64,000 nt of DNA from Brachypodius melanocephalos (Eukaryota; Chordata; Aves; Passeriformes; Pycnonotidae). The stretch covers positions 8,291,836-8,355,835 of the forward strand of contig VZSR01003803.1 in the NCBI GenBank assembly GCA_013398615.1. The letters are read 5' to 3'. Numbering within the stretch: position 1 is the stretch's first letter; every line of letters starts with the position of its first letter. A program made the translations under genes and the position numbers. The notes below the pieces were generated by a model, which did no database searches, was not told the origin of the DNA, and was given only the letters and a program-made list of their open reading frames with translations. Of the stretch, positions 61,077 to 64,000 are shown piece after piece.

Positions 61077-64000
61077 AAAATTCTGTGGTGCTCAGAGAAC
61101 TCCTTTTCCTTTTCTTTTTTTCCTCTGCTTTGGGATTATGAATCAGCACCTCCCCTAACTAGTTCCCTACTGCAACAGTTCATGTTACCATGGGATAGCT
61201 GCAGTGGTAAACCAATCTGTTCAGTCTCCTCTCTTTACTCCTTTGTGAGTTTTGTTCCCATGTGCAGTAGGAACTTTGCTCCTCTTTTAGAAGGTAAAAC
61301 CAGTCTCCAGAGGACACTAGATCCTTCCTGTGCATATGTTGAAGATCAAGCTGGAAGGAATGAGGAAAATTACGTTTTTGCTTTTCCCAACATATTAACT
61401 AGTAGCTGTATCACAACATCAAAAACGATGTATTGTATGTCATAACAGCTTTCCTAGGTATGTTCCTCATAAGGTTAGGAAAGCCAGGAGAAAATAAGAA
61501 TCTGCAAATCCCTTTTCATCTTTATTCCGACTCTGGAAATACAAAACTCTATTGCACTTGCACAAAGCATGCAGAGAAAAGAGGAACCCCCTCTGATGAT
61601 CAGTTCATTCTTGCTTCTGTAAGTAGCCAGGAGATTGATTTTTAAGAACCTGTTCCTCTGATTTCATTTTGAAACCATTTCCTCACAAAACCAGTAACAC
61701 TCAGTGGAGCATCAGCGTATGAGGTTAAGATATTCTGTCACTTCCCTATGTCTCTCCCACAGTCTTTGTCTTCTGCAGAGACAAGGGAGTACTCAGCCTG
61801 TCCCCTCCTGTCAATAATTGAATACCACAGCATTGCTATTTAGCTCTTTGATGATCATTATTTTGGTAGCAACATACTGCCCATACCTGGATATATCAAA
61901 ATATATATGACCCAGACATTTTCTCTTCAGCCAGGCAGCAGTGGAAATTTACACTGGTGTTGTTCACCAAGTAGCAGAATGGCCTCATCATCCTTAAAGT
62001 GTTTGACTAACTGCACTGCAGTTCTGTCATCCTCTCAGGCCATTGCTCAATGAAACAATACACTGAGTTTACAAGTTTCTCTTACAAAATCAAAACGACC
62101 ATTGTGGCATGCTATAAAGCTGTGATGCACAACACGGTTCATTCTGCTGCTTCAAAACTTTTTTTTTTCAAAATAGGTTAACTTTCTCCCAGTCTTTATG
62201 TTGGACCAGATGTCATCTGTTTGCACTTCTGAAAATTTAAGAGGCTCAAGTCCCCAGAGCTTGGGGTTTTATTTTTAATTTTATGCAGCAACTTCTTCCC
62301 ATTGCTAACATCTCCAGTTTGTTAATTATCTGCTATAACTGAAAGCTTTCATGATAGGCTCTGAATCTTCTGCTGTTTGCCGAAGGCCTGAAGAATTATG
62401 TGTCAAATTTACACACAATTCTGCTTATCCCCCCAGAAAATTTTCTTATAACTCTAATTATACAGCCATGAGGAGTCTATCCAGATGTTCTAGAGGAGGA
62501 CAAAATATAGTGGTTGTCACTAAAATTTTACAGCTGTGTACTAAAACAGGGCCAATGTACACCTTTCAAAAACTACTATTTTCAAATTCTCTCCTCCAGG
62601 TACCTGAGAGAGCTTCTCATAAAGAGAAGAGGAAGAGAAGCTTTCATTATGTCTAAAGATACACCTCCAGTGCTTTTGCAGACACAGATGAGGGGGAGAA
62701 ATTTGTGCAGCTACTTCTTTTCTTCAAAATTCACTTTCTATCTTATATTCTGCAGCTGGTCAAGAAAGAACAGTGAAATATCTCAATAGCAGTGGTACTG
62801 CTTAGATAGCTCTCCACGTGGGAAAGAAAAAAAAAATACATTATGCTCTGCTTAAAAGAAGAGAGACTGAATGAAGTACAAAACAAATAAGAAAAGAGTT
62901 CAGAAATGACTCAGACTGCAGATGTGCTGCATCTGTTTGCTTGTCCACTGAAGATACTGAGATAGAGAGAATAAGGTGTTAATTGACAGATAGACCACAA
63001 GAGCAGATATGCAAAATGCAGCTAGGTTGACTTAAAGTGTATAACAATAATAGTACTGTAACATAGTGCTGTTTATGCTGATTATAACTCACTGTCCATA
63101 CACTAAACACTGAACATGCATGCCATAAAACAGCTCACAATCTTAGAGTGGTTGAGTAGAGCAGGAACTGACCTTGCAAAGGATACACACAATCACATGA
63201 AATTTTAACCTGTTTAAAAGCTGCGTGCCACTTTCCTTTCAAAGAAAGATAAAACTGGTACTCATACAAATCCACTTAATTCCTGATTATATTAAAAGAC
63301 ACAGATACCTCCTTATAGAAATATTGCTGATGTGAAGTGAAAAAAAGGAAGCAAACATTAAAAGCTGCCATTCATAAGAAAGATGTACTTTGACAAGAAC
63401 TTTGAGTAAAAGTAAGCCAAAAGAAAAATATTGTGTAACCCAACGTGTATGGCATAGGTGTCATAAAGTAATTTTTCAAAGTAACACCATAAACTTCACA
63501 AAGGATGATAAAGACCATAAAGTCATGTCTTAGTGACTTAAAAATAAAATAAAAATCTGCATTTCTTTTAATTTCATCTCTACCTGTAAAAAAAAAAAAA
63601 TTAAAATCACCTCCTTGCAAGTAATTCCTCACTATTGTCATAAATAGATATAGTATGCTAAAAAAAAAAAAAAAGGCAAAAATTCTTCTGGCTTTAACAT
63701 TCACTTTGGAAATATTGAGAAATGGAGCCTCATAAGTTATTCATAAGATCAGGATTAATGCAGTCACTATTCCTGGCTTCTGATTAAACTCTGCCTTGTA
63801 ACCTAGTAACACTGGAAATAATGACCAGATGATAATTTTCTGTGAACTGAGCCAATGAAGGGAAGCTTTGATATGTCAAGTTGCGACATTACTTGCCCAA
63901 CAGAAATATGTCTGGAGAACCATCCACAGTTGTGGAGACAATTGTCTTCTGGGTTTTTATGGGATAGTGTATCCAGACAAAGTGTTTCTAATGATGGATT
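61077..64000. other. Unassigned AT-rich DNA
   Basis: No gene recognised. It holds two A runs (63588-63600 and 63660-63674). Confidence 0.5.
63588..63674. repeat. Pair of poly(A) tracts
   Basis: A13 (63588-63600) and A15 (63660-63674) are 59 bases apart. Confidence 0.9.

Noticed and set aside
60930..61445. 171-codon open frame with a hydrophobic stretch
   Set aside because: The hydrophobic part is a translation of a (TTTG)n tract, and no conserved domain or start context is seen.
1..64000. Operons, CRISPR arrays, tRNA/rRNA genes, prophage or defence systems
   Set aside because: There is no spacing of repeats, no dense coding and no RNA gene signatures. The window is vertebrate noncoding DNA.

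Overview
This is a noncoding, AT-rich stretch of a vertebrate nuclear genome, most probably a bird and likely a neoavian or passerine species. The evidence is at least eight CR1 LINE fragments, four of them with the avian CR1 3' end or its degraded form (ending near 'attctatgattct'), together with LTR-type repeats of a kind familiar from bird genomes. There are no Alu, B1 or L1 elements and no bacterial gene organisation. One run of exactly 100 Ns (51354-51453) is an assembly gap. Family names rest on remembered consensus patterns, not on a search.

No protein-coding gene could be assigned. Open frames are short, begin at arbitrary points and resemble no host protein I recognise. The few longer frames are antisense shadows of CR1, run through simple repeats or cross the gap. 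The window therefore looks like an intron or gene desert. I saw no tRNA, rRNA, CRISPR array or operon.

Layout. 0-10 kb: CR1 internal fragment on the minus strand (935-1475), ancient CR1/SINE-like remnants near 2.5-2.9 kb and 5.6 kb, a putative solo LTR (4765-5401), an old CR1/L3-like fragment (8045-8470), and an avian LTR-like repeat (about 9125-9680). 10-25 kb: mostly unique AT-rich DNA with one degraded CR1 tail (11060-11228) and several T/G- or A-rich tracts. 25-33 kb: three CR1 3' ends, two on plus (25071-25376, 30231-30682) and one on minus (31520-32262). 33-44 kb: mostly unique, with a perfect hairpin beside a C-rich tract at 34.3 kb, a long palindrome at 35.3 kb, a G-rich motif at 39.0 kb and a CR1 tail at 42.3 kb. 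44.4-46.4 kb: the most complex locus, a putative LTR abutting a minus-strand CR1 that keeps endonuclease and terminal reverse-transcriptase pieces but has lost the RT core. 50.9-51.8 kb: an LTR-like segment, the gap, and a CR1 3' end. 52-64 kb: mostly unique, with a tRNA-SINE-like remnant, an E-box palindrome cluster at 55.5 kb, a purine-rich block near 58 kb and a strong G-quadruplex motif at 59.7 kb.

I found no convincing new biological system. The best leads are structural: the CR1 5' junction hairpin at 25.05 kb, the non-B DNA cluster at 34.3 kb, the LTR/deleted-CR1 composite at 44.4-46.4 kb, the E-box palindrome cluster at 55.5 kb, and a possible 63-nt exon at 7.6 kb.
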